Source: DAOUAT01 sp964551735 (GTDB taxonomy: Bacteria; Chloroflexota; Anaerolineae; CG2-30-64-16). Taken from it: a DNA stretch of 64,000 nt. A program made the position numbers and the translations under genes. The stretch is from assembly GCA_964551735.1 (NCBI GenBank), contig CAZKEF010000026.1, positions 1 through 64,000 on the forward strand, given 5' to 3'. The notes beneath the pieces were generated by a model. The model was given only the letters and a program-made list of their open reading frames with translations, ran no database searches and was not told where the DNA came from. Of this stretch, positions 8,286 through 15,965 are shown in pieces. How positions within the stretch are numbered: the first letter of the stretch is position 1; the number at the start of each line of letters is the position of its first letter.

Positions 8286-9215
8286 TTAAACTGCCCCCAA
8301 CACCATCGCCAGCAGCGCCATGCGCACGAAGACGCCGTTACCGGCCTGGCGGAAGTAGGCGGCGTTGGTCAGGGGGTCCACGTCAGTGGCGATCTCGTTG
8401 ACGCGCGGCAGCGGGTGCAGCACGGTAACGTCGGGACGAAGGCGCTCGACCAGCTCGCGGGTCAGGATATAGCTGTCCTTCAGTCGCTCGTATTCGGCCG
8501 GGTCGGCGAAGCGCTCCTTCTGGATGCGGGTCATGTAGAGGACGTCAGCTTTGGGTAGAGCTTCCTCTAGGTTGGGGGTCAACTCCACAGCCACGCCGAA
8601 GCCCTCCAGCCGGCCCACCACTTCGGCCGGCATTTGGAGCTGCTCCGGGGCCACGCAGATGACCCGGCAGCCGTAGTGCTTGTAGATCTCTGCGCCGGAA
8701 TGGACCGTGCGGCCGTTCTTCAGGTCGCCGCAGAGCGCGATGGTGGCGCCTTCGAGGCTGCCCCGCTCGCGGCGGATGGTGTAGAGGTCGAGCAGCGCCT
8801 GGGTGGGATGCTGGCCCGCGCCGTCGCCGCCGTTCAGCACCGGCGCGACGGCCACCTCAGCCGCCTCGCGCGCCGAGCCGATGCGTGGGTGGCGCATGGC
8901 GATGACGTCGGCGTACTGGTCCACCATGCGGATGGTGTCGGCCAGCGTCTCGCCCTTGGCCACCGAGGTGGATTCGGCCGACGAGAAGCCGATGACGCCG
9001 CCGCCCAGCCGCTGCATCGCGGTCTCGAACGACAGGCGGGTGCGGGTGCTGGGCTCGAAGAAGAGCGCGCCGAGCACGTGGCCCTTCAGCAAGTCAAGGC
9101 CTCGTGTTTCTTCCAGTTGGCCACGAAAGTCGTCGGCCACGGCCATGATCTGTTCGATCTCGTCGCGGGCGAATTGTGCGCCGTCGAGGATGTCTTTGCC
9201 TTTGAGGGTGCTCAT
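8286..9215 (-). CDS. pyrB: Aspartate carbamoyltransferase catalytic subunit
   Basis: Transfers the carbamoyl group from carbamoyl phosphate to aspartate, the first committed step of pyrimidine synthesis. At 309 residues it has the standard length. The carbamoyl-phosphate loop FFEPSTRTRLSFE (about residues 51-63), GQHPTQALLDLYTI, GDLKNGRTVHS and HPLPRVNEI are all present, matching ATCase rather than ornithine carbamoyltransferase. The start is the ATG at 9215, with GGAG eight bases upstream; an upstream ATC-rich extension to 9266 lacks family similarity. No regulatory pyrI or other pyr gene is adjacent. It sits between an IclR regulator and the hydroxylase operon on the same strand, which is unusual company for pyrB. 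Confidence 0.93.
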   Translation of the reverse strand: MSTLKGKDILDGAQFARDEIEQIMAVADDFRGQLEETRGLDLLKGHVLGALFFEPSTRTRLSFETAMQRLGGGVIGFSSAESTSVAKGETLADTIRMVDQYADVIAMRHPRIGSAREAAEVAVAPVLNGGDGAGQHPTQALLDLYTIRRERGSLEGATIALCGDLKNGRTVHSGAEIYKHYGCRVICVAPEQLQMPAEVVGRLEGFGVAVELTPNLEEALPKADVLYMTRIQKERFADPAEYERLKDSYILTRELVERLRPDVTVLHPLPRVNEIATDVDPLTNAAYFRQAGNGVFVRMALLAMVLGAV

Positions 9216-9302
9216 GCAGTTGCTCCGATCTGCTAATGTAAGGTTAGTGCGGATCGTACAGGCCACGCTTGTTGGCGGAACCTGGTCTGTGCGATCAGCC
9301 GG

Positions 9303-10079
9303 TTATGCGCCTCCCGACGCAGGCCGGTGGCCGGATAGGGCCGAGATACGGTCAGCAGCGTCGCGGCAAAAGCGTACGTAATCGTACGTCTGCTGCTCGC
9401 TGTAGCGCACGGTCGGGCCGGCGATACCCAGCCCGGCTACCACCTCCCCGCGCCAGTTGCGGATCGGCGTGGCGATGCCCCACGCGCCGATGTCGGTTTC
9501 CTCGTAGCTTTCGGCGTAACCGTGCTGGCGGATCTCCTCCAGTTCAGCGTGCAGCGCTGCCGGTTCAGTAATGGTGTTCGTGCACAGCCTGGGCAGGCCG
9601 TGCATCCGGATGACCCGGTCTATCTCGGCCTCGGGCAGATACGCCAGTAGGATCTTGGACGAGGCGCCGGCATGCGGGGCGCGTACTGCGCCGACGTTCA
9701 TCGCCAGACGCACGGAATGTGAGGTTTCGATTTTTTCGATGCAGATGACATCGCCGTTACGGTATTCCGTCAGCATCACGGTCTCGCCGGTGCGCCCGGC
9801 CAGTTCTCCCATGATGGGTGCAGCCACCTGGCGCAGTCCCGTGCTCTCCACGGCCAGGCTGCCCCAGATGAAGAGCCGATGACCCAACAGCCATTTGCCG
9901 TTCTCGTCGCGGCGCATGATGCTGTGGCGCTCCAGGCCGACCAGGAAACGGTGCAGGGTGCTCTTCGGCAGTCCAAGCCGGACAGCGAGCTCGGATAACG
10001 ACCAGACGGCCCTTTCCCTGGTGAAGCAGTTCAGGATCTCAACCAGGCGGTCAATGGTTCTGACGGAGGAGTTTTCCAT
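9303..10079 (-). CDS. IclR-family transcriptional regulator
   Basis: A 258-residue DNA-binding regulator. The N-terminal winged helix-turn-helix (about residues 5-65) contains LSELAVRLGLPKSTLHRF. The C-terminal IclR effector-binding domain includes GETVMLTEYRNGDVICIEKI, GASSKILLAYLPE and the typical end IRNWRGEVVAGLGIAGP. I chose the ATG at 10079; a GTG at 10124 in frame would add 15 residues but would place a palindromic operator inside the coding region. It is the first gene before pyrB and the two hydroxylase sets, and could control them. IclR regulators commonly respond to aromatic, purine or organic-acid metabolites; the ligand here is unknown. Confidence 0.92.
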   Translation of the reverse strand: MENSSVRTIDRLVEILNCFTRERAVWSLSELAVRLGLPKSTLHRFLVGLERHSIMRRDENGKWLLGHRLFIWGSLAVESTGLRQVAAPIMGELAGRTGETVMLTEYRNGDVICIEKIETSHSVRLAMNVGAVRAPHAGASSKILLAYLPEAEIDRVIRMHGLPRLCTNTITEPAALHAELEEIRQHGYAESYEETDIGAWGIATPIRNWRGEVVAGLGIAGPTVRYSEQQTYDYVRFCRDAADRISALSGHRPASGGA

Positions 10080-10104
10080 AGTGATGCCATAGCGTTGGGT
10101 TGGC

Positions 10105-10123
10105 TGTTCATAATAATGGAACA
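10105..10123. promoter_or_regulatory. Candidate IclR operator (inverted repeat)
   Basis: TGTTC (10105-10109) and GAACA (10119-10123) form perfect 5-bp arms around a 9-bp AT-rich spacer, 26 bases upstream of the chosen regulator start. The spacing and AT-rich core fit an IclR-type autoregulatory site, but the consensus of this regulator is unknown. Confidence 0.5.
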
Positions 10124-10241
10124 CTGTTTGACTAAATGATATGATACCACGAGACGGGATGACGTGTCAAGAGGCAAAAGGGGAAGAGGGCGCGCGATTT
10201 AAGGTTTGGTGCTATCTGAGGGGCAGGGCGGCGTCGCACGC

Positions 10242-10709
10242 TTATGGTTCCGGCGCCACGAGAGCGCGCACGCGCGCACACAGAATCGGCAGGGCCGCCG
10301 ATACCGAGGGCGTGAGGGCTTCCCCGTAATCGAATGAGCCACCGCTGACGGTGAATAAGGTGGTGGCCGGCGCGTGGCCGTAGAGGATCTGCGCCATGGC
10401 GAGGAGGCCGGCTGCGTTCACATGGTGGGTCAGGCTGTGGTGTTCGGTTTGCTGCGGCGTCAGCGTCTGTTCGGTGATGGTCCCTGGCGCGCCGGACGCG
10501 CACGCATCGATCAGGACTAACCGGTCCGCCTCGGCGATCCGCGGGGCCAGCTCCGGGGTGAGCTGGTGACACGCGATCACCTCGACGCCATTATCCTGTA
10601 GGGGCGGGGTGTCCCCGCCCCCCTCCGCCAGCACCTCCGCTGCGCGGCAGCCGATCCCATCGTCCCCGCGCAGCGGATTGCCGTAGCCGATAATTAGTGT
10701 CTGGTGCAT
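10242..10709 (-). CDS. hoxW: [NiFe]-hydrogenase maturation endopeptidase (HoxW/HyaD family)
   Basis: A protease of 155 residues that trims the C-terminus of the hydrogenase large subunit after nickel insertion. The N-terminal GYGNPLRGDDGIG signature carries the acidic nickel-sensing residue (Asp16 or Asp17). A second acidic residue is in LVLIDACASG and a His in THHVNAAG, matching the three-ligand pattern of the family. The start is the ATG at 10709, chosen because family members begin right before the LIIGYGNP strand. It is the last gene of the hydrogenase operon, so its target is the adjacent HoxH. The gene symbol is by analogy. Confidence 0.9.
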   Translation of the reverse strand: MHQTLIIGYGNPLRGDDGIGCRAAEVLAEGGGDTPPLQDNGVEVIACHQLTPELAPRIAEADRLVLIDACASGAPGTITEQTLTPQQTEHHSLTHHVNAAGLLAMAQILYGHAPATTLFTVSGGSFDYGEALTPSVSAALPILCARVRALVAPEP

Positions 10710-10750
10710 CCAGGCGACCAATGGGTTCCGTTGTTCTAAAACAAGCAAGC

Positions 10751-10784
10751 GCCCTTCGACTCCGCTCCGCTGCGCTCAGGGTGC
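10751..10784. repeat. REP-like palindrome (CCCTTCGACTCCGCT...GCTCAGGGTGC)
   Basis: Lies in the 108-base gap between hoxH and the protease gene. It shares the CTTCGACTCCGCT and CTCAGG words with the elements at 4686-4734, 33989-34025 and about 58998-59015. It can form a stem-loop in either strand. Confidence 0.75.
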
Positions 10785-10817
10785 TCCGCTGCGGATGAAA
10801 GGCGGTTGATTCAGACC

Positions 10818-12245
10818 TTACCCCCGCCGCACCTCGTCGAGCACTGCGCCATCCGGCCCGACCAGCCGCACCTGCAGCGGCATGTCGCCGAACGCGTGGG
10901 TGGAGCAGCTCAGGCACGGGTCGTAGGCCCGAATCACGGCCTCCACCCGGTTCAACATCCCCTCCTGCAGCCGGTCGGCGCGCACGTAGCGCTTTGCCAC
11001 CTGCAGCACGCTGCGATTCAGCGCCAGGTTGTTGTTGCCCGTGGCGATGATCATGTTGAGGCTGCGGATCAGGCCGTGCTCGTCAATCTTGTAGTGGTGG
11101 AACAGGGTCCCGCGCGGGGCCTCGCTGATGCCGATCCCCTCCAGCGCGTTGACGCCGGCCGTGGCGCGGACGTGCTTGTTCAAGATGTTGGGATCGTTGA
11201 CGATCTGCAGGATGGTCTCCAGCGAGTATACGATCTCGATCAGCCGTGCGTAGTGGTAGTAGAACGAGCTCAGCACCGCGCGGCGGTCAATGGATCGGAA
11301 CTCGGCCCATTCGACGTCCGCTTTCGGCGTGCCGCAGCGGTCTATGATGTTCAGGCGGGCCAGGGGGCCGACGCGGTAGATGCCATCGGGGTAGCCCAGC
11401 GGTTTGTAGTACGGCGACTTGAGGTAGGAGTACGGCTCCACCGCCTCGCCGATGACGTCCATGTAACGGGTCGGATCCAACTCGTCGGCGATCACCTTGC
11501 CGTTGGCGTCGGTGAAGCGCAGCCGGCCGTGATAGTGCTCCAGCTCGCCGTCGGGCGTCACCAGCCCCATGAAGAGGCTGGGGAAGTTGCCGAAGGAACG
11601 CGCTTCCTCGCTGTACTTACTCAGGTTGTTTTTGAACCAGTCCAGGGTGCGTTGGGCGATGGTCATCGCTTCCAGCCAGCCCGCGGCGATGCGGTCGCGC
11701 ACTTCCGGGGTGAGGGGGGCGCTGACGCCGCCCGGCACCACCCACGTGGGGTGCACGCGTTTGCCGCCCAGCCATTCGATGATGGATTGGCCGTACTTGC
11801 GCAGCCGGATGCCGTCGCGCGCGATCTCGGGGTATTTCTGGATCAGGCCGAAGATGTTGCGCTCCGCGGGCGGGGCGTCCATGCCCAGCAGCAGGTCGGG
11901 CGAGGACAGGTGGAAGAAGCTGAGCGCGTGGGACTGGACCATTTGCGCCAGGTTCATCAAGCGTCGCAGCTTAATCGCGGTCTCCGGGATCCGCACGGCC
12001 ATGATCTGGTCGCACGCCTTGGCCGATGCCATTAGGTGGCTGACTGGGCAGATGCCGCAGGAGCGCGCGGTCAGGGCGGGCATCTCGTAGAAGGGCCGGC
12101 CCTCGGCGAACTTCTCGAAGCCACGGAAATCAGTCACCTGGAAGTGCGCGTCGCTGACCTGCCCTTGCGCGTCCACAAAGATGGTGACTTTGCCGTGGCC
12201 TTCGATGCGGGTCACGGGATCAATAACGATGGTTCGTGTGTCCAT
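10818..12245 (-). CDS. hoxH: [NiFe]-hydrogenase large subunit, bidirectional NAD-linked type
   Basis: Catalytic subunit of 475 residues that carries the Ni-Fe(CN)2CO centre and interconverts H2 with protons and electrons. The L1 motif SCGICPVSH gives Cys63 and Cys66. The L2 motif DPCLSCSTH near the C-terminus gives Cys444 and Cys447. The 25 residues after His450 are the tail expected to be removed by the maturation protease encoded downstream. The start is the ATG at 12245. It follows hoxY by a 9-base gap. The group 3d (HoxH) assignment rests on the complete diaphorase set beside it. Confidence 0.95.
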   Translation of the reverse strand: MDTRTIVIDPVTRIEGHGKVTIFVDAQGQVSDAHFQVTDFRGFEKFAEGRPFYEMPALTARSCGICPVSHLMASAKACDQIMAVRIPETAIKLRRLMNLAQMVQSHALSFFHLSSPDLLLGMDAPPAERNIFGLIQKYPEIARDGIRLRKYGQSIIEWLGGKRVHPTWVVPGGVSAPLTPEVRDRIAAGWLEAMTIAQRTLDWFKNNLSKYSEEARSFGNFPSLFMGLVTPDGELEHYHGRLRFTDANGKVIADELDPTRYMDVIGEAVEPYSYLKSPYYKPLGYPDGIYRVGPLARLNIIDRCGTPKADVEWAEFRSIDRRAVLSSFYYHYARLIEIVYSLETILQIVNDPNILNKHVRATAGVNALEGIGISEAPRGTLFHHYKIDEHGLIRSLNMIIATGNNNLALNRSVLQVAKRYVRADRLQEGMLNRVEAVIRAYDPCLSCSTHAFGDMPLQVRLVGPDGAVLDEVRRG

Positions 12246-12254
12246 GTCGTGCTC

Positions 12255-12866
12255 CTATCGGCCGAAGCGCGTGAGCGCGCCGGGGTCCGGTGTCTTGCCT
12301 GCCAGCAGATCACTAACCGTCGCGAAGATCGCATCCGGCGGCGGCGGGCAGCCTGGGATGAAGATGTCCACCGGCACATACTCGTGCACCGGCCGGGCAT
12401 GGGGCAACAAGGCCGGGACCCCTTCCTCGCCCGTTATGGGGAGGCCGGGGTTCAGGGTGACGTTTTCAATGTACGCGCGGGCCAGCACGTCTTTCAAGGT
12501 GAACTCGTTGCGCATCGAAGGCACGTTGGCAGTCACCGCACAATCGCCGAACGACACCAGGATTTTGGTGCGCGCGCGAATCTTGCGGATCTTCGCCAGG
12601 TCCTCCTCAGTGTTGATGGCGCCCTCGACCAACGTTACATCCACGTCTTGGGGGAACTCCTTGATATCCATGATCGGGCTGAACACCAGATCCATCTTGT
12701 CGGCCAACGCCACCAGGCGCTCGTCCATATCCAGGAACGACATATGACAGCCGGAGCAGCCCTCCAGCCAGATCGTTGCGACGCGTGGTTTTGCCGCCGA
12801 CACTGTTCCCTCACCCTGTCCGGACGTTGCTGCCCCCTGACTCATGACACCTGACTCCTGTTTCAT
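12255..12866 (-). CDS. hoxY: [NiFe]-hydrogenase small subunit, bidirectional type
   Basis: A 203-residue electron-transfer subunit with a proximal [4Fe-4S] cluster. Ligands seen are Cys37 and Cys40 in EGCSGCHMS, one in SFGDCAVTANVP and one in IPGCPPPPDA. The ATG at 12866 overlaps the hoxU stop and has GAGGAGG eight bases upstream. The first 25 residues precede the conserved fold and are Gly/Ser/Gln-rich; bases 12838-12860, inside this stretch, are a 7-bp TGACTCC-type tandem repeat, so the N-terminus may be a repeat-derived extension. It pairs with HoxH and passes electrons to HoxU/HoxF. Confidence 0.94.
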   Translation of the reverse strand: MKQESGVMSQGAATSGQGEGTVSAAKPRVATIWLEGCSGCHMSFLDMDERLVALADKMDLVFSPIMDIKEFPQDVDVTLVEGAINTEEDLAKIRKIRARTKILVSFGDCAVTANVPSMRNEFTLKDVLARAYIENVTLNPGLPITGEEGVPALLPHARPVHEYVPVDIFIPGCPPPPDAIFATVSDLLAGKTPDPGALTRFGR

Positions 12867-13591
12867 GCCCAATCCTCCTCGCGCATCACCTTGAGATACG
12901 GCAGGAACTGCCGCTTTTTGGTCATTTCGGCGGTCGCGCGGCCCTTTTCTGCCAGGGCGCCGGTTGGGCAGACATTGACGCACTTGCCGCAGCCCGTGCA
13001 CGATTCCGATGTGCCCCACGGTTGATCCAGGTCAATGATCACCCGTGAATCAACGCCGCGTCCCCGCACGTCCCAGGTGTGTGCGCCCTCGATCTCGTCG
13101 CAGACGCGTACGCAGCGCTGGCACAGCAGGCAGCGGTCGTGGTCCAGGATGAACCGCTCGTGCGACGCATCGAAGGGCAGCGTGGGGTGCAGGTAGGGCA
13201 GCCGCACGTGAGTGACGCCCAGTTTCTGGGCCACGCGCTGCAGCTCGCAGTGGCCGTTGGAGACGCACACCGCGCAGATGTGGTTGCGCTCAGCGAACAG
13301 CATCTCGATGATCAGCTTGCGGTAGTTGTGCAGCCGTTCGCTCTGCGTGTTGACCACCATCCCCTCGGTCACGGTGGTGGTGCAGGCGGGCAGCAGCCGC
13401 CGCTGACCCTGGATCTCCACCAGGCACAGGCGGCACGCGCCGATGGGGGACAGGCCCTCGACGTTGCACATGTAGGGGATGTAGATGCCGTTCTCGTTCG
13501 CGACCTGCATGATCGTCTCGTCCTCGCGGGCGCTCACGTGCCGGTCGTCAATGATCAGGGTTACGACACGAGTGCTTTGCACTGCCATCAT
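12863..13591 (-). CDS. hoxU: Bidirectional hydrogenase diaphorase subunit HoxU (NuoG-like ferredoxin)
   Basis: A 242-residue Fe-S protein. The N-terminal [2Fe-2S] domain has Cys42, Cys53, Cys56 and Cys70. A His/Cys-rich segment (NHICAVCVSNGHC) binds a [4Fe-4S] cluster, and two further [4Fe-4S] motifs follow (CLLCQRCVRVC and CTGCGKCVNVCPTGA). It wires the hydrogenase dimer to the NADH-oxidising HoxF. The start overlaps the hoxF stop (ATGATGG), indicating coupled translation. Confidence 0.95.
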   Translation of the reverse strand: MMAVQSTRVVTLIIDDRHVSAREDETIMQVANENGIYIPYMCNVEGLSPIGACRLCLVEIQGQRRLLPACTTTVTEGMVVNTQSERLHNYRKLIIEMLFAERNHICAVCVSNGHCELQRVAQKLGVTHVRLPYLHPTLPFDASHERFILDHDRCLLCQRCVRVCDEIEGAHTWDVRGRGVDSRVIIDLDQPWGTSESCTGCGKCVNVCPTGALAEKGRATAEMTKKRQFLPYLKVMREEDWA

Positions 13592-15234
13592 GCCACCTCC
13601 GTCGCCGGTTCAGCGACCATCTTGCACCTGCCGGCCGGGCAAGTGTGCTGTGCGATGTGCGCCTCATATTCGTTGCGGAAATACCGCAGGGTCGAGAGCA
13701 CGGGATTGGGCGCCGATTGGCCTAGGCCGCACAGGCTGGTGTCGCGCACCATCACGCTCAACTCTTCCAGCAGTTGCAGATCGGCCGGTAAGGCCGTGCC
13801 CTGGGTGATGCGGGACAGCAGGCCGTACATCTGGGCCGTGCCCACGCGGCACGGGATGCACTTGCCGCACGATTCCGTCATGCAGAATTCCATAAAGTAG
13901 CGCGCCACGTCCACCATGCACGCCGTGTCGGCCATCACGATCATGCCGCCTGAACCCATGATGGAACCCAAAGTGAGCAGCGACTCGTAGTCCACGGAAC
14001 GATCCAGGTAGTCCGCGGGGATGCAGCCGCCCGACGGACCGCCGGTCTGCACCGCTTTGAAGACGCTGCCTTCAGGCACGCCGCCGCCGATATCGAAGAT
14101 CACATCGCGCAGCGACATCCCCATCGCCACCTCGACCAGGCCGGTGTTGCGGATGTCACCGGCCAGGGCGAACACCTTGGTCCCCCGGCTCTTCTCGGTG
14201 CCGATCTTTGCGAACCAATCGCCGCCGTTGCGGATGATGGGGGCGACGTTGGCGAAAGTCTCCACGTTGTTGATCAGGGTCGGCTGGTCGTACAGGCCGG
14301 ACTCGGCTGGATAGGGCGGCCGGGGCCGCGGCTGGCCGCGCTTGCCCTCGATGGAGGCGATCAGCGCAGTCTCCTCGCCGCAGACGAACGCGCCGGCGCC
14401 CAGGCGCACGGTGACGCTGAAGTTGAAGGTTGTGCCTGCGATCCCATTGCCCAGCAGCCCGCGGCGCTCGGCCTGGCGGATGGCGGCCCGCAGACGCTTG
14501 ATCGCCAGCGGGTATTCGGCGCGCACGTAGATGTAGCCGCGATCCGCGCCGACGGCGTAACCGGCAATCGCCATCCCTTCCAGTATGCGGTGTGGATCGC
14601 TCTCCAGCACGCTGCGATCCATGAACGCGCCCGGATCCCCTTCGTCCGCGTTGCAGATCACGTATTTTTGGCTGCTGGAGGCCTTGGCGACCGCGCTCCA
14701 TTTGAGTGCAGTCGGGTAGCCGCCGCCCCCACGCCCACGCAGGCCGCTCTTGTTCACCTCGCTGATGACCTCGGCGGGCGACATCTCGGTCAGCGCCTGG
14801 ATGAGGCCATGATAGCCCTCGGCCGCCACGTAATCCTCAAGCCGTTCGGGGTCAATCACGCCTGAGTTCTCGAGGACCACCTTGTGTTGGCGAGCGAAGA
14901 AGGACGTTTGGGGCGGGATGTAGAGCCGTTCGGGCGGGATGCTTCCCAGGCTGTCCACGACGCCCGCCGCGTCCGCCGGCGCCACGTTGCGGCAGTACGC
15001 GTCGTCCACCTTGATCAGCGGCCCTGCACTGCACAACCCCAGGCAGCCGACGCCTTTGACCTGGCAGGTGTCCTTCAGGCCGCGCGCCTCGACCTCTTTT
15101 TGCAGCGCATCCTTCACCTGCTCGCTGCCAGTGGACATGCAGCCCGCAGCGACGCAGACCCGGATGGTGTGCTGGTAAGCTGCTTGCCGCTCCTGTTCCT
15201 CAGCGGCCAGTTGGTAGAGTTCTTCTGCGATCAT
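13588..15234 (-). CDS. hoxF: Bidirectional hydrogenase diaphorase subunit HoxF (NAD(H)/FMN)
   Basis: A 548-residue NuoF-like subunit. The N-terminal thioredoxin-like [2Fe-2S] domain has Cys27, Cys32, Cys64 and Cys68. The FMN/NAD-binding core has GLRGRGGGGYPTALKW and CGEETALIASIEGKRG. The C-terminal [4Fe-4S] site is SCGKCIPCRVG plus the Cys in SLCGLGQS. The ATG at 15234 overlaps the hoxE stop, and the upstream extension of the frame lies within hoxE and shows no similarity. It exchanges electrons with NAD+/NADH. Confidence 0.95.
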   Translation of the reverse strand: MIAEELYQLAAEEQERQAAYQHTIRVCVAAGCMSTGSEQVKDALQKEVEARGLKDTCQVKGVGCLGLCSAGPLIKVDDAYCRNVAPADAAGVVDSLGSIPPERLYIPPQTSFFARQHKVVLENSGVIDPERLEDYVAAEGYHGLIQALTEMSPAEVISEVNKSGLRGRGGGGYPTALKWSAVAKASSSQKYVICNADEGDPGAFMDRSVLESDPHRILEGMAIAGYAVGADRGYIYVRAEYPLAIKRLRAAIRQAERRGLLGNGIAGTTFNFSVTVRLGAGAFVCGEETALIASIEGKRGQPRPRPPYPAESGLYDQPTLINNVETFANVAPIIRNGGDWFAKIGTEKSRGTKVFALAGDIRNTGLVEVAMGMSLRDVIFDIGGGVPEGSVFKAVQTGGPSGGCIPADYLDRSVDYESLLTLGSIMGSGGMIVMADTACMVDVARYFMEFCMTESCGKCIPCRVGTAQMYGLLSRITQGTALPADLQLLEELSVMVRDTSLCGLGQSAPNPVLSTLRYFRNEYEAHIAQHTCPAGRCKMVAEPATEVA

Positions 15235-15731
15235 TGTTCCACCCACCTCTGCAGGCGCGCCAGGGTTCCCCCGGGATCCTGGTTGCCCGCCACTTCTCCA
15301 TCGTACACCACGGCCGCTGCAAGGCTGCATGCACCCAGGCAGCGCGCGGTGAGCAGCGACACCTGGCCGTCTGCCGATGTTCCTCCTGACTTAACGCCGA
15401 ACGCCTCCTGGATCGAGTCCAGGATCTTGTCGGCGCCTTTGATGTAACACGCGGTGCCGGTGCAGACCACGCAGGTATGCTTGCCGGCCGGTTTCAGCCG
15501 AAAGAAATGATAGAAAGTGGCGACACCATAGGCGCGGCTCAGCGGCAGGCGGAGCGCCGCCGCCACATAGCGCAGGCTGTCGTCATCCAGGTAGCCGAAA
15601 GCTTCCTGTACGGTGTGCAGCGTCTCGATGAGCGCATCCTGGTGGTTGCCGTTGCGGCGCATGGTCGCCTGCACCAGCTTCCACCGCTTGTCATCGGACG
15701 GTGGGGTCGGTTTTGCGAAATCCAAAGGCAT
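15231..15731 (-). CDS. hoxE: Bidirectional hydrogenase subunit HoxE (NuoE-like)
   Basis: A 166-residue thioredoxin-fold [2Fe-2S] protein. After an N-terminal helical bundle, the ligands are in CTGTAC (Cys-x4-Cys) and CLGACS (Cys-x3-Cys). It starts at the ATG at 15731 with GGGGAGG upstream and is the first gene of the hydrogenase operon, 31 bases from a Rex-like palindrome. HoxE can link the complex to other electron carriers. Confidence 0.95.
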   Translation of the reverse strand: MPLDFAKPTPPSDDKRWKLVQATMRRNGNHQDALIETLHTVQEAFGYLDDDSLRYVAAALRLPLSRAYGVATFYHFFRLKPAGKHTCVVCTGTACYIKGADKILDSIQEAFGVKSGGTSADGQVSLLTARCLGACSLAAAVVYDGEVAGNQDPGGTLARLQRWVEQ

Positions 15732-15761
15732 ATCTGCCTCCCCGATGTGTGTTAAGAACCT

Positions 15762-15779
15762 CCGTGAAGTATTTCACAG
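15762..15779 (-). promoter_or_regulatory. Rex-type redox operator upstream of hoxE
   Basis: On the minus strand the core reads TGTGAA-ATAC-TTCACG. This matches 11 of 12 arm positions of the known Rex site TGTGAA-N4-TTCACA. Rex is a repressor released by high NADH/NAD+, a fitting control for an NAD-linked hydrogenase. Its position, 31 bases from the hoxE start, suits repression. The rex gene is not in this window. Confidence 0.75.
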
Positions 15780-15795
15780 AATTGCGGATTCTGGA

Positions 15796-15809
15796 ATGAT
15801 TTGAATCAT
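15796..15809. promoter_or_regulatory. Candidate CRP/FNR-family site
   Basis: ATGAT-TTGA-ATCAT is a perfect palindrome matching the inner TGAT-N4-ATCA half-sites of the FNR consensus TTGAT-N4-ATCAA; the two outermost bases differ. It lies in the divergent region between hoxE and the HtrA gene, upstream of the Rex-like site relative to hoxE, where an activator would bind. Confidence 0.5.
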
Positions 15810-15965
15810 AAGCGGGGTGGTCATTCTTCACGTGTATACGTAACGTTGTACAGCGGTGCACTTCTCTCATCAGATTCTCAACTGCTTTTCGCTCCATTCT
15901 CAGGCAGCCGGTGTAGACTCAGGAGAGGAATGACAAGAACCATCAAACGCACTCAGGAGGTGAAC

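Noticed and set aside
5764..8289. 841-codon open frame on the plus strand
   Set aside because: It is antisense to a clearly recognised molybdopterin subunit and has only Arg/His/Gly-rich sequence without motifs; a GC-rich shadow frame.
8286..9215. Ornithine or YgeW-type carbamoyltransferase
   Set aside because: Length 309 and the HPTQALLDLYTI and HPLPRVNEI motifs match aspartate carbamoyltransferase.
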